From positions 285,968 through 349,967 of the forward strand of contig NZ_JAGIAS010000009.1 in NCBI RefSeq assembly GCF_017744695.1: a stretch of DNA of 64,000 bases. The letters are read 5' to 3'. Each line of letters opens with the position of its first letter. Position 1 is the first letter of the stretch. Of this stretch, positions 9,597 to 18,560 are shown one piece after another. The notes beneath the pieces are model-generated. The model did no database searches. It was not told the DNA's origin and was given only the letters and a program-made list of their open reading frames with translations. Origin of the DNA: Dyadobacter sp. (lineage in GTDB: Bacteria > Bacteroidota > Bacteroidia > Cytophagales > Spirosomataceae). A program made the position numbers and the translations under genes.

Positions 9597-11180
9597 ATGA
9601 AAATAAAGAATAAACTGGCGGCAGCGATGCTTTTCGCCGGCGCGTGCATGGCCGGATGTAGCGATAGCTTTCTGGACCGCCCGCCATTGTCGCAAATCAG
9701 TGCAGATAACTTTTATCAGACTACCAATGACCTCCGGCTGGCTACGGCTGCCCTATATGGCGGCAAGCCGTGGGCGGAATGGAATTATACCTGCTACTTG
9801 CCGATCGGCGAAGTTTTGAGCGGTAACATGGCCGTCAATTACTGGGGGGATGCGGTGCAGTTGCACACTTTTTCTGTCAGCGGAAGCAACGAAATCATGA
9901 TTGCGAGCTGGAAATCGATGTACAAGATCATCGCACATTGCAATGTTACCATCAAAGCCATCCAGGAAAAAGCGCCTGCCTCCATTCCCGAAAAAGACCG
10001 GAATGCGGCGATTGCCGAGGCAAAATTTTTACGTGCATACGCTTATTATAATTTGGCCCTGCAATGGAGGGATGTCCCCATTATAGAAGACAATACCAAG
10101 CTGATCAATGCTCCACTGGTGTACCGCAATACGGTTGAGGATGTTTACCGGTTTGCGGCGAACGACCTGCTTTTTGCCGCGGAACATCTTCCTGCGAAAG
10201 ATGCCGGAAGGGTATCGACCTGGTCGGCACAAGGCATGCTGGCCAAAGTATACCTGACCTGGGCAGGACTGGATGCAAAGGGCAACGGCCCGCGAAACCA
10301 GGCGCTGCTGGACAGTGCCAAATTGCATGCGGGAAATGTCTGCAAGCAAAGCGGTTTGTCGCTGTTGCCCAACTATGCGGACCTTTTCAAAACGCAGTTC
10401 AACGATAACCAGGAATCCTTATTTGCCTTGCAATGGGCTGCGGGTGCCGGGTGGCTGGAAGGAAACATGCTGCAAATTTACTCACCGGGAGGGGCTGAGA
10501 TTTCAGCCGCGGGGCAGGCTGGCTGGTTTGCGATATCCCCCACTTACGATTTGTACAAGCAATACCAGGTAGGCGATTCACTGAGACGGAAGGCCACTTT
10601 CATGCTCAAAGGCGATTACTATCCTGAGCTGAATGCGGCAGGAGGAGGTTACAAATTTAACGGCAACACCGGTTTGAAAAAGCACATCATCGGCACAAGG
10701 GTAGATAACAGTGCCCCGACGATGTCGTTGACCTCGTCTACCGAGCATAATGCATTGCTGAGGCTCGCGGAGGTGTACCTGATTTACGCGGAAGCCGTGA
10801 TGGGCAACAATCCCTCGACGACCAATGCCGACGCGCTGCTTTATTTCAATAAAGTGCGCACAAGAGCAGGCCTTGCCCCGGTAACATCCCTTGACGCAGA
10901 AACCTTGTTCAGAGAGCGAAGAGTCGAATTGGCGGCCGAAGGGCATTTTTGGGAAGACCTGGTCAGGCTTTCCTATTACAACGAACCCAAGGCCATCAAA
11001 AAGCTCAACGAACAGGAGCGGATCCTGTTTACCTACGATGACAAGGGTGTAGTTACAAAAGGTGATGCGCTAGCCGCCATCACGCCAGCCAACACGACCA
11101 CATTCAAATTTCCGATCCCTTCGCCGGAAGTAACGGCTAATCCCAAACTGCTGGAAGCTCCGGTGCCTTACTCGTTTTAA
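9597..11180 (+). CDS. SusD/RagB-type surface lipoprotein (nutrient uptake)
   Basis: 527 residues. A lipoprotein signal ends at Cys21 (CMAGC), followed by SDS, whose acidic residue just after the lipidated cysteine fits the Bacteroidota surface-export signal. The N-terminal pattern FLDRPPLSQISADNFY, the helical TPR-like part (AEAKFLRAYAYYNLAL) and the C-terminal LLRLAEVYLIYAEAV and FRERRVELAAEGHFWEDL are hallmarks of SusD/RagB proteins. The protein caps the SusC pore and binds glycan chains at the surface. The gene lies 50 bases after SusC and 12 bases before a glycan-binding lipoprotein, so the three form one operon. The order matches known glycan utilisation loci; binding specificity cannot be read from sequence. 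Confidence 0.95.
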   Translation: MKIKNKLAAAMLFAGACMAGCSDSFLDRPPLSQISADNFYQTTNDLRLATAALYGGKPWAEWNYTCYLPIGEVLSGNMAVNYWGDAVQLHTFSVSGSNEIMIASWKSMYKIIAHCNVTIKAIQEKAPASIPEKDRNAAIAEAKFLRAYAYYNLALQWRDVPIIEDNTKLINAPLVYRNTVEDVYRFAANDLLFAAEHLPAKDAGRVSTWSAQGMLAKVYLTWAGLDAKGNGPRNQALLDSAKLHAGNVCKQSGLSLLPNYADLFKTQFNDNQESLFALQWAAGAGWLEGNMLQIYSPGGAEISAAGQAGWFAISPTYDLYKQYQVGDSLRRKATFMLKGDYYPELNAAGGGYKFNGNTGLKKHIIGTRVDNSAPTMSLTSSTEHNALLRLAEVYLIYAEAVMGNNPSTTNADALLYFNKVRTRAGLAPVTSLDAETLFRERRVELAAEGHFWEDLVRLSYYNEPKAIKKLNEQERILFTYDDKGVVTKGDALAAITPANTTTFKFPIPSPEVTANPKLLEAPVPYSF

Positions 11181-11192
11181 AAACCAGAGAAA

Positions 11193-12383
11193 ATGAAAAA
11201 GACTATATATAAGAAAATATGTTTGACGCTGTTTTACTGCATGGCGGCTGTTTCGCTGCTGCTGTCTGCCTGTGAAAAGGACGAGCTGTCCCCACCTGTA
11301 ATCACTGAAATACGCAATTATGCAGCATCTCCGGCTGATACCGCGGTTCAAACATTGCAGGCCGCGCAATGGGTGGTCGTGCTTGGACAGAACCTGGGAG
11401 ATGTTTCGCAGGTCTATTTCGGGAGTATTCCGGCGACGATCAACCATACCCTGTTGACTGACGGCAGCATTGTGGTGCAAGTGCCCTCGATCCCGTTCGA
11501 TTCTGTGGCCAGGGATAAGGTCAACATCGTCACTGTGGTAAACAGCAGCGGCTCGGCTTCTTTTACCATCAACATCACCGGTGCGCCGATGATCTCGCAC
11601 GTGAGAAACTACGCCGCTACGCCGAAGGATACGGTCGTCAACACCATTGTTCCGGGTCAAACGATCAATATCGTTGGATATAACCTTAAAAAAGCAACTA
11701 AAATAGCATTTCAGGGTGTGGACGCCAGTTTGACAGGAGTTATCTACACCGATTCGAGCGTGATCGTAAAAGTCCCCGGCAGTTTTACGGGAGCCGATCC
11801 TTTGCTGGCGAACAAAATCACTTATGGAACAGCAATTGACACAACTGAATATTCCATCCGAATTTTCGACCCCGCCATTCTGGAATACTATAAAGATCCC
11901 ATATTCACCCTGCTCACCGGCGGAACCGGTAAGGAAAAAAACTGGGTGCTTGATCTGGACGCGAAGGGCGTTTCAGCCAAATTCAAAGGTCCGTTGTACT
12001 TCTCGGGTGTGGATTATGGCTGGGATAATCAATGCAGCAAAGCAGGGGGGGATTGCTGGCTGTACGATCCGAATTATGAAAGCTGGATGGGCGCGGCGCA
12101 GGATTACGGAACCATGACGCTGGGCTTAAAGGGCGGATCGGCCGAGCCCGTGGTGAAGGTGAACCAGAAAGGGATCACCCAAAGCGGGACGTTCTCGGGC
12201 AGCTACTTTTTTGATGTCAAGACAAAGACTATCTCGTTCATAAACGTAGTGCCGCTGAATATGGGCAGGGATCAGGTGTATTCCAAGGCATATTTGATCA
12301 GCCTCAAAGAGGACAGGATGCAGCTTGGTTTCCGGGACCCGGTCAAATCAGAAATGGCTATCTATAACTACGTCCGAAAGTAA
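11193..12383 (+). CDS. IPT/TIG-domain surface glycan-binding lipoprotein (SGBP-B-like)
   Basis: 396 residues with a lipoprotein signal ending at Cys27 (LLSAC) followed by EKDE, an acidic surface-export signal. Two IPT/TIG immunoglobulin-like modules are visible: VVVLGQNLGDVSQVYFG (~65-130) and INIVGYNLKKATKIAFQG (~150-210). Each is preceded by a similar phrase (EIRNYAASPADTAVQT and HVRNYAATPKDTVVNT), so the two arose by duplication. The C-terminal ~180 residues contain many tryptophans and aromatics (DYGWDNQCSKAG) as in the glycan-binding domain of xyloglucan surface glycan-binding proteins. Such proteins sit next to SusD and hold polysaccharide at the cell surface. Position directly after SusD and 7 bases before a GH44 gene supports the role; ligand identity is inferred from the neighbouring enzymes. 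Confidence 0.85.
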   Translation: MKKTIYKKICLTLFYCMAAVSLLLSACEKDELSPPVITEIRNYAASPADTAVQTLQAAQWVVVLGQNLGDVSQVYFGSIPATINHTLLTDGSIVVQVPSIPFDSVARDKVNIVTVVNSSGSASFTINITGAPMISHVRNYAATPKDTVVNTIVPGQTINIVGYNLKKATKIAFQGVDASLTGVIYTDSSVIVKVPGSFTGADPLLANKITYGTAIDTTEYSIRIFDPAILEYYKDPIFTLLTGGTGKEKNWVLDLDAKGVSAKFKGPLYFSGVDYGWDNQCSKAGGDCWLYDPNYESWMGAAQDYGTMTLGLKGGSAEPVVKVNQKGITQSGTFSGSYFFDVKTKTISFINVVPLNMGRDQVYSKAYLISLKEDRMQLGFRDPVKSEMAIYNYVRK

Positions 12384-12390
12384 TTTTAAA

Positions 12391-14520
12391 ATGGGAAACC
12401 CACTACTTTGCCTGGCAAAAAACTGCCTGGCCGGGGCTTTGCTGTGCAGTATTTCGGCGACGGCTTTTGCCCAGAATGTAACTATTTCAGTGAATGCAGC
12501 CCAGGACAAACGCCTGATCTCCCCAAACATATACGGGAAAAATGATTTCCTGGATAAACCGGATCAATTCTACAAAGATGCGGGGCTGCGCTTCGCGCGC
12601 ATGAATGGAGGCAACAATGCATCTGCCTATAACTGGCGTGCAAAGCTGGCAGTCCATCCCGACTGGTACAATAATGTGTACGCTTCCGACTGGGATGCAT
12701 TGGCCCAAAAGGTCAATAACAACTTTTCCAACTTGCAGGGTATGTTTGCCTTTCAGTTGCTGGGCAGGGTGGCATCCAATAACAGCAACAACTTCAATGA
12801 ATGGGAATATAATCAGGCGCAATACTGGTCGGGCGTCGGCCAGAACCTGGCTGGCGGCGGCCAAGTGAACCCGGCCGGCGGAAGTCAGGCGCTGGTCGAC
12901 GGGAACATCGATCTGTTCAGCAAGCCCTGGCCGGCAGACTCTTCGGTGGCGATCCTGGATCACTGGTTTGGGACCAATGGCCTGGGGCTCGACAAAGGCC
13001 GGTTCCGCTATTGGAGTATGGACAACGAGGTAGATGTTTGGAACGGAACGCACGACTGGGCCATGCCGACGTTGCTATCTGCGTCCGCATTTATAGATCG
13101 CTTCATTGATCTGGCGAAGAAAGCGAAAGCGATAGACCCGGACGTGAAAATATGCGGCCCGGTAACCACCTCCGAATGGCAATGGTACAGATGGTCCAAT
13201 GAAAGTATCGTGGTCGACGGCAGGTACTATCCCTGGCTGGAATATTTCATTAAACGCCTTGGTGATGAGTATAAGGCAACCGGCGTGAAACTGGTAGATG
13301 TGCTGGATATTCACAACTACCCCTGGTACAATGGCGATGATGCCGCCGCATTGCAGGGGCACCGGATCTATTACGATGAAACCTACGATTACCCGGGTTC
13401 GAACGGTATCAGGACCATGAATGGCGGATGGGATACCTCTATCACAAAGCAGTATATTTTCAAGCGTATCGATGGCTGGCTGACGGAGCATTTTGGTGCA
13501 AACCACGGTGTTACCACCGGCGTAAGCGAATGGGGAACCATGTCGGGCAGCAACCCGAGCCTGGAATCCGTTATTTACGCTTCGCATTTGGGCACCTTTG
13601 CCAATCACGGCGTTGAGTTGTTTGCACCATGGAACTGGTCTGTAGGCATGTGGGAAACGCTGCACCTGTTTAGCCGCAATGCGAAAAAGTATAGCGTAGC
13701 CAGTACTTCTTCTCTCGAAAATACGGTTTCCGCTTATTCCTCGGTCACAGAAAGCGCCGACTCGCTGACAGTAATGCTTGCGAACCGTGATATGAATGCA
13801 CCCCGCACGGTTACCATCAATCTGAGCAACTTCACCGTTGGCGACGGAAATTACAGAACCTTGCAACTGGCTTCTTTGCCGGCGACCGAAACGTTTGTGT
13901 CGCACACCCAAAATGCCTTGCAGGAAGGCACTGCATCGGTGAATGCAAATTCGCTGACCATCACCGTCCCCGCATTGTCCACGACGGCCATCCTGCTGGC
14001 AAACCAGACTCCACTGCCTGTAAACCTGATCAGTTTTTCGGGAAAGGCATCATCGGAGGGGAATGTACTGCTTTGGAGCACGGCGGAGGAAGTTAACAAT
14101 GAAGGGTTTGATGTTGAAAGAAGCGTAAATGGGGTGAAGTTTGAAAAAATCGGTTTCGTTGCAGGCAAAGGTACTGCTTCGGCCAGGACAGACTATCAAT
14201 TTGTTGATAAACAGCCTCTTCTGAATGCATACTATCGGTTGAAACAGCTGAATTCCGACCAGAGCTATACGCTTTCGAAAAGCATCAATCTGAAAAATGA
14301 ATCTGGAATTAGGCTTATCGCCTATCCGAATCCGGTAAATGGCATATTGAATTTTGACATCCCTCCGGCAAAAAGACGTTTGATTGTCCGCACTGTGGCC
14401 GGAGTCGTGGTAGACGACAAAAAAGACTTTTCGGCAACCAGTTACGGAACTGCACATCTGCCGAAAGGACTGTACCTGATCTCGCTGGGGACATACACAT
14501 TTAAAGTCATCGTTGAATGA
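12391..14520 (+). CDS. GH44 endoglucanase/xyloglucanase with T9SS sorting domain
   Basis: 709 residues when started at the ATG 7 bases after the preceding stop; an upstream in-frame start would run into the previous gene and spoil the signal peptide. Signal peptide ~1-26 (ATAFAQ). The catalytic domain (~28-525) has GH44 signatures: RLISPNIYGKNDF, NNASAYNW, YWSMDNEVDVWNGTHDWA with predicted acid/base Glu213, and TTGVSEWGTMSG with predicted nucleophile Glu380. A module LPVNLISFSGKASSEGNVLL (~530-625), often seen before T9SS tails, leads to a type A C-terminal sorting domain with IAYPNPVNGILNFDI. GH44 enzymes are retaining endo-glucanases, many active on xyloglucan. The enzyme should be exported by T9SS and held at or released from the surface, supplying oligosaccharides to the SusCD pair upstream. 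Confidence 0.9.
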   Translation: MGNPLLCLAKNCLAGALLCSISATAFAQNVTISVNAAQDKRLISPNIYGKNDFLDKPDQFYKDAGLRFARMNGGNNASAYNWRAKLAVHPDWYNNVYASDWDALAQKVNNNFSNLQGMFAFQLLGRVASNNSNNFNEWEYNQAQYWSGVGQNLAGGGQVNPAGGSQALVDGNIDLFSKPWPADSSVAILDHWFGTNGLGLDKGRFRYWSMDNEVDVWNGTHDWAMPTLLSASAFIDRFIDLAKKAKAIDPDVKICGPVTTSEWQWYRWSNESIVVDGRYYPWLEYFIKRLGDEYKATGVKLVDVLDIHNYPWYNGDDAAALQGHRIYYDETYDYPGSNGIRTMNGGWDTSITKQYIFKRIDGWLTEHFGANHGVTTGVSEWGTMSGSNPSLESVIYASHLGTFANHGVELFAPWNWSVGMWETLHLFSRNAKKYSVASTSSLENTVSAYSSVTESADSLTVMLANRDMNAPRTVTINLSNFTVGDGNYRTLQLASLPATETFVSHTQNALQEGTASVNANSLTITVPALSTTAILLANQTPLPVNLISFSGKASSEGNVLLWSTAEEVNNEGFDVERSVNGVKFEKIGFVAGKGTASARTDYQFVDKQPLLNAYYRLKQLNSDQSYTLSKSINLKNESGIRLIAYPNPVNGILNFDIPPAKRRLIVRTVAGVVVDDKKDFSATSYGTAHLPKGLYLISLGTYTFKVIVE

Positions 14521-14573
14521 ATCAATACGATGCATGATCTTGTAAATCAGTTAATTAATCTAATTCGTACAAC

Positions 14574-17435
14574 ATGGCTAAAACTTACATAATGAAACCG
14601 GCACGGAGGTATATGCTGGTTTTTTGCTGGATGATTTGCTTGTTCGCATCAAAATTGATGGCTCAGACGTACAAATGGAAAAATGTACAAATGCTGGGTG
14701 GGGGATTTGTGACGGGTATTATTTACAGTCCGACCCAGCAGAACCTGATTTATGCGCGTACCGACATAGGAGGGGCCTATCGCTGGGATGCTGCCAACAA
14801 AATCTGGATACCGCTCTCGGATAGTTTCGTTTCCGGGGACGACTACGGCGTGGTCAGCATGGCGACCGATCCTTCAAATCCGAATCGCGTGTATATGGCC
14901 ACGGGCCTCTACACGCAGTCGTGGGGCGCAGCCGGAGCGGTCTACTCGTCCGTAGACAAAGGGGCGACCTGGACACGTAATAACTTGTCGATTAAACTGG
15001 GCGGGAACGAAAACGGGCGCTCTGCCGGTGAACGTTTGCAGGTAGACCCGAACCTGGGGAGCACTCTTTTCCTGGGTTCCAGCACAGACGGGCTCTGGAA
15101 AAGTACAAACTACGGATCTACATGGAGCAAGGTCAGCAGCTTTCCGGTCAGTTCAAGTCCGGTTGGTTCGGGAGGTATCTCCTTTGTGCTTTTTGATAAA
15201 AGCAGCAGTTCGTCCGGTACAGCCACAAAAACGATTTACGTGGGCGTCATGCAGACGGGTACCAATCTATACAAAAGTACCGACGCGGGAGCAACCTGGA
15301 CGGCGGTATCCGGCCAGCCGACCAATCTGATGCCTCACCAGGCGGCCCGGGCTTCCAACGGCATTATTTATCTGTCCTATTCCGACGCCAGCGGCCCGAA
15401 CAACGTCGGTGCCGGGGCTGTATGGAAGCTCAACCCGGCCGGTAATAGCTGGACAAATATCTCTCCGCCGTCCGGGCAAGGGGGATATGGAGGTATTTCG
15501 GTAGATGCTCAGAATGCCAATCATGTGATCGTCAGTACAATGGACCGCTGGTGGCCCCGCGACGAAGTACTCCGCACGACAGATGGCGGTGCGAGCTGGA
15601 CCGGCCTGCTGACTAATGCTACCTGGGATCATTCTTTGGCTCCATATGCGGCTGGCATGAATCCGCACTGGTTGGGTGATGTCGAGATCGATCCGTTTAA
15701 CGCCAACAATGCCTGGTTTGTAACTGGTTACGGGGTCTATAATTCGAATAACCTCACCGCGAGCACGACCAACTGGATATTTCAAAACAAGGGACTGGAG
15801 GAAACGGCTGCCTTAGAGTTGATCAGTCCTCCCGCCGGTGCTCCGCTTTTGAGCGCCCTGGGTGACATTGATGGTTTCAAACACGACAACCTGGATGTTT
15901 CGCCGGCGGCTGGTCGCTTATCGCCTCAGTATGGAACGAGCCTCAGTATTGATTTTGCGCAGAGCGTTCCCGGTTTTATGGCTCGTACCTACAACAATGC
16001 CGGAGGGAAATACGGCTCCTATTCTACCGACGGCGGTAGCAGTTGGACATCGTTTGCCAGCGTACCTGCGGGAACAACCGGTGGTGGCAACATCGCCGTT
16101 TCCGCCGACGGCAACAGACTTGTATGGGCTCCCGAGGGCGCTTCCGCTTTGTATTTTTCTACCAATCGCGGAACATCCTGGACGGCTTGCGGCGGAGTGC
16201 CGGCCAACTTAAAGCCCGTATCCGATCGGGTGAATTCCCAGAAATTTTATGCGTACGAACCGGTAAACGGCAGGATTTGGGTAAGTACCAATGGAGGAGC
16301 TTCCTTTTCAATACAGGCCACCGGGCTACCGACCGTTCCCGATTACCAGTCGTGGCTCACACGCATCCGCACGGTCTTCGGGGTGGAAGGCGACATTTGG
16401 CTTGCCAATCCTAACGGGGTATACCGTTCCACCAACTCGGGTACCAGTTTTACGCAGGTGGGCAGCGCGCAGAATGCCACGGCGGTCTCGTTCGGGAAAG
16501 CAGCTCCCGGGAAAACCTATCCGGCGGTCTTTATCGTTGGCACCGTGAGCGGCACCTCCGGCTTCTACCGTTCGGACGACGGCGGTGCCAGCTGGACGCG
16601 CATAAACGATGCCCAGCACCAGTATGGTACGGTTACCACCATCACCGGCGATCCGCGTGTGTACGGCAGGTTGTACCTGGGAGGGACTGGCCGGGGAATT
16701 ATTTACGGGGATATACAAAATTCGCTTTCGGTCATTTCCGGAGCAACTTACCGGATTATTGCAAGGCATAGCAATCAACTGCTGGACGTCGTGGGCGCGT
16801 CGACCGTTGATGGCGCGCAGGTGGACCAATGGCCTGGCAATGGCGGTGCTAACCAGCATTGGGTAATCACAGGCGACGGAAGCGGATACTACACTTTGAA
16901 GGCAGCTCATAGCGGAAAGAATCTGGACATCAATGGATTTTCTCTGGACGATGGAGCGAAAGTTCAGCAATGGACGGCCGGTGCCGGTACCAACCAGCAG
17001 TTTCAGCTGATTGATGCGGGAGACGGTTATTACCAGATTAAGGCCCGGCACAGCGGCAAATGTCTGGACGTGGCAAGCGCTTCCACGGCTAATGGCGCCC
17101 TTGTTCAACAGTGGGGCTGTAACAGTGTAAGCAACCAGCAGTTCCGGTTCGAAGAAGTGAGTAGTGGAACTGCTTCGCGGTTGGCAAGTCGTGAAGCGGT
17201 GGAATTTGATGCGGGTGGAAGTGTAAGCGCCTATCCAAATCCATCTTCCCAACTTTTCCGGATCAGGGCTTCTTCTGATTTCAGATACGAAATTTATGAC
17301 CTGGCGGGCAGGAGAGTGGAAAGTGGCGAAGGAAAAGACGGTAGCCTGGTCGGTCGGACGCTGCGACCTGGCATGCACCTGCTCAGGTTGCACATGGGAG
17401 AGGTAAGCAAAGTCATCAAGCTGGTCAAACAATAG
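14574..17435 (+). CDS. GH74 xyloglucanase with ricin-type lectin module and T9SS sorting domain
   Basis: 953 residues. Signal peptide to ~30 (KLMAQ); an ATG at 14592 is an alternative start. The GH74 double-propeller domain (~32-720) starts with the family hallmark YKWKNVQMLGGGFVTGIIYS and LIYARTDIGGAYRWD. Asp64 in that motif and Asp512 in IAVSADGNRLVW correspond to the expected acidic pair of GH74 enzymes; this assignment is from memory of the family. A ricin-B-type trefoil follows (~722-860) with three repeats carrying QxW/QxF signatures (NQHWVI, NQQFQL, NQQFRF). The end is a type A T9SS domain (SAYPNPSSQLF). GH74 enzymes cleave the glucan backbone of xyloglucan. The gene closes the locus, 53 bases after GH44. 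The lectin module on a GH74 enzyme is unusual. Confidence 0.92.
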   Translation: MAKTYIMKPARRYMLVFCWMICLFASKLMAQTYKWKNVQMLGGGFVTGIIYSPTQQNLIYARTDIGGAYRWDAANKIWIPLSDSFVSGDDYGVVSMATDPSNPNRVYMATGLYTQSWGAAGAVYSSVDKGATWTRNNLSIKLGGNENGRSAGERLQVDPNLGSTLFLGSSTDGLWKSTNYGSTWSKVSSFPVSSSPVGSGGISFVLFDKSSSSSGTATKTIYVGVMQTGTNLYKSTDAGATWTAVSGQPTNLMPHQAARASNGIIYLSYSDASGPNNVGAGAVWKLNPAGNSWTNISPPSGQGGYGGISVDAQNANHVIVSTMDRWWPRDEVLRTTDGGASWTGLLTNATWDHSLAPYAAGMNPHWLGDVEIDPFNANNAWFVTGYGVYNSNNLTASTTNWIFQNKGLEETAALELISPPAGAPLLSALGDIDGFKHDNLDVSPAAGRLSPQYGTSLSIDFAQSVPGFMARTYNNAGGKYGSYSTDGGSSWTSFASVPAGTTGGGNIAVSADGNRLVWAPEGASALYFSTNRGTSWTACGGVPANLKPVSDRVNSQKFYAYEPVNGRIWVSTNGGASFSIQATGLPTVPDYQSWLTRIRTVFGVEGDIWLANPNGVYRSTNSGTSFTQVGSAQNATAVSFGKAAPGKTYPAVFIVGTVSGTSGFYRSDDGGASWTRINDAQHQYGTVTTITGDPRVYGRLYLGGTGRGIIYGDIQNSLSVISGATYRIIARHSNQLLDVVGASTVDGAQVDQWPGNGGANQHWVITGDGSGYYTLKAAHSGKNLDINGFSLDDGAKVQQWTAGAGTNQQFQLIDAGDGYYQIKARHSGKCLDVASASTANGALVQQWGCNSVSNQQFRFEEVSSGTASRLASREAVEFDAGGSVSAYPNPSSQLFRIRASSDFRYEIYDLAGRRVESGEGKDGSLVGRTLRPGMHLLRLHMGEVSKVIKLVKQ

Positions 17436-17828
17436 ACAGCGTTTTGAACCGTGCCGGTTGCGGCTGGGTAAGAAAATAATCGGTGACGCGACTGCGCATT
17501 AACCCGGGGGGCCTCGATCGTATTCGAGGTCCATTAAGATGTCGTAATTAACTTTGACCGGAGGATTTACTTCGGTCAATTTTGGTGTTTTCGGTCCGGC
17601 GTTTGGATAAGATAGCTAATTTCCAGCCACGGATCTGGCTGGAACATATATATCATCAATTCAAATGCCCTGTCAGGTGCTATTGGCTCGCCCTTGTCAA
17701 ATTCCTTTTTGTCGGGCCTGTTGACATGCTTGCTGTTTCGTTTTTGGCCCATTTTGGCTTGTAGAAGAATTGACAATGCCTTTGATTATCCTGTACTCAA
17801 ATACCACTATGCCGATATACAGCGGGGG
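17436..17828. other. Intergenic region between two convergent units
   Basis: About 390 bases between the end of the xyloglucan locus and the LytTR regulator on the opposite strand. It holds two small hairpins (17512-17529 and 17554-17579). A 66-codon open frame on the minus strand has no recognisable motif and low-complexity charged content, so I do not call it a gene. Confidence 0.6.
17554..17583 (+). terminator. Candidate terminator after the xyloglucan locus
   Basis: A 7-bp stem (TTGACCG with CGGTCAA) is followed by four T residues and then more T-rich sequence. It lies ~120 bases after the GH74 stop and before the converging LytTR gene. The stem is short and the T run is short, so the call is weak. 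Confidence 0.3.
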
Positions 17829-18560
17829 CTACCTGTTCCGGCTTAGTAATTTCCCTGTTACAAAACCATCAAAAAACTGGGTCCGGTAGGCATCGCCGAT
17901 CGGGATTTCGTGCTTGTCGATGAAAGCGGTGTTGTTATCAAATGAGGTCACCTGGCTCATATTGATAATGTAAGATTTGCTTACACGCGCAAATGTGTTT
18001 TGGGGCAGCTGGTCATAAATGGTTTTGATGTTCATCGCGGTGATCACCTTTTGAGAGACGGTTTGCAGCACTACATAATCTTTTAACCCTTCGATGAAAA
18101 GTATATCGCTAAACCGTATTTTGAAAATGCGCCTTTCGGCTTTTACAAAAAAATAATCGTCTGTTACCTGCTGAATGCTGTTGGTCGAGGTCGCACTCGA
18201 TTTCAACAGCTCCAGGTAGTTGGATGCTTTATCAACTGCCTTTTGAAAACGCTCTATCCTGATCGGCTTGATCAGATAATCCACTGCATCCACCTCATAG
18301 CTATCCAATGCATATTCCGCGTAAGCTGTGGTGAAAATCACGAGCGTCATGGCAGGCACGGATCTTGCGAAATCGATGCCATTCATTCCCGGCATTTGAA
18401 TATCGAGAAACAGCAGGTCCACCGGCTCCTCGGAGAGGAACCTGGCAGCCGCATTGGCACTGTTATAGCTTCCGACCAATTGTATTCCCGGTGTTTGATT
18501 GACCAGCGATGCAATGCCCTCTCTTGCCAATGGCTCGTCATCGACGATGATACATCTCAT
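17829..18560 (-). CDS. LytTR-family response regulator
   Basis: 243 residues from the ATG at 18560. The N-terminal receiver domain starts RCIIVDDEPLAREG and has the phospho-acceptor Asp53 in LLFLDIQMPGMNG and the conserved KPI near residue 105. The C-terminal half (~140-240) is a LytTR DNA-binding domain (FFVKAERRIFKIRFSDILFI, RVSKSYIINMSQV). The start codon overlaps the stop of the upstream sensor kinase gene by 4 bases (ATGA), so both are made from one transcript. The pair is divergent from a TonB receptor and DUF4249 lipoprotein gene, which are plausible targets. In Bacteroidota LytTR regulators usually bind direct repeats near target promoters; none was confirmed here. A longer open frame upstream of 18560 lies inside the kinase gene and is not used. 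Confidence 0.93.
   Translation of the reverse strand: MRCIIVDDEPLAREGIASLVNQTPGIQLVGSYNSANAAARFLSEEPVDLLFLDIQMPGMNGIDFARSVPAMTLVIFTTAYAEYALDSYEVDAVDYLIKPIRIERFQKAVDKASNYLELLKSSATSTNSIQQVTDDYFFVKAERRIFKIRFSDILFIEGLKDYVVLQTVSQKVITAMNIKTIYDQLPQNTFARVSKSYIINMSQVTSFDNNTAFIDKHEIPIGDAYRTQFFDGFVTGKLLSRNR

Noticed and set aside
13075..13911. 278-codon open frame on the minus strand inside the GH44 gene
   Set aside because: Antisense shadow of a gene with identified catalytic residues.
16326..17432. 368-codon open frame on the minus strand inside the GH74 gene
   Set aside because: Antisense to the ricin-trefoil and GH74 region, no motif, composition explained by the coding strand.
17576..17776. 66-codon minus-strand frame between GH74 and the LytTR gene
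   Set aside because: No motif, charged low-complexity sequence and no promoter or coupling to neighbours.
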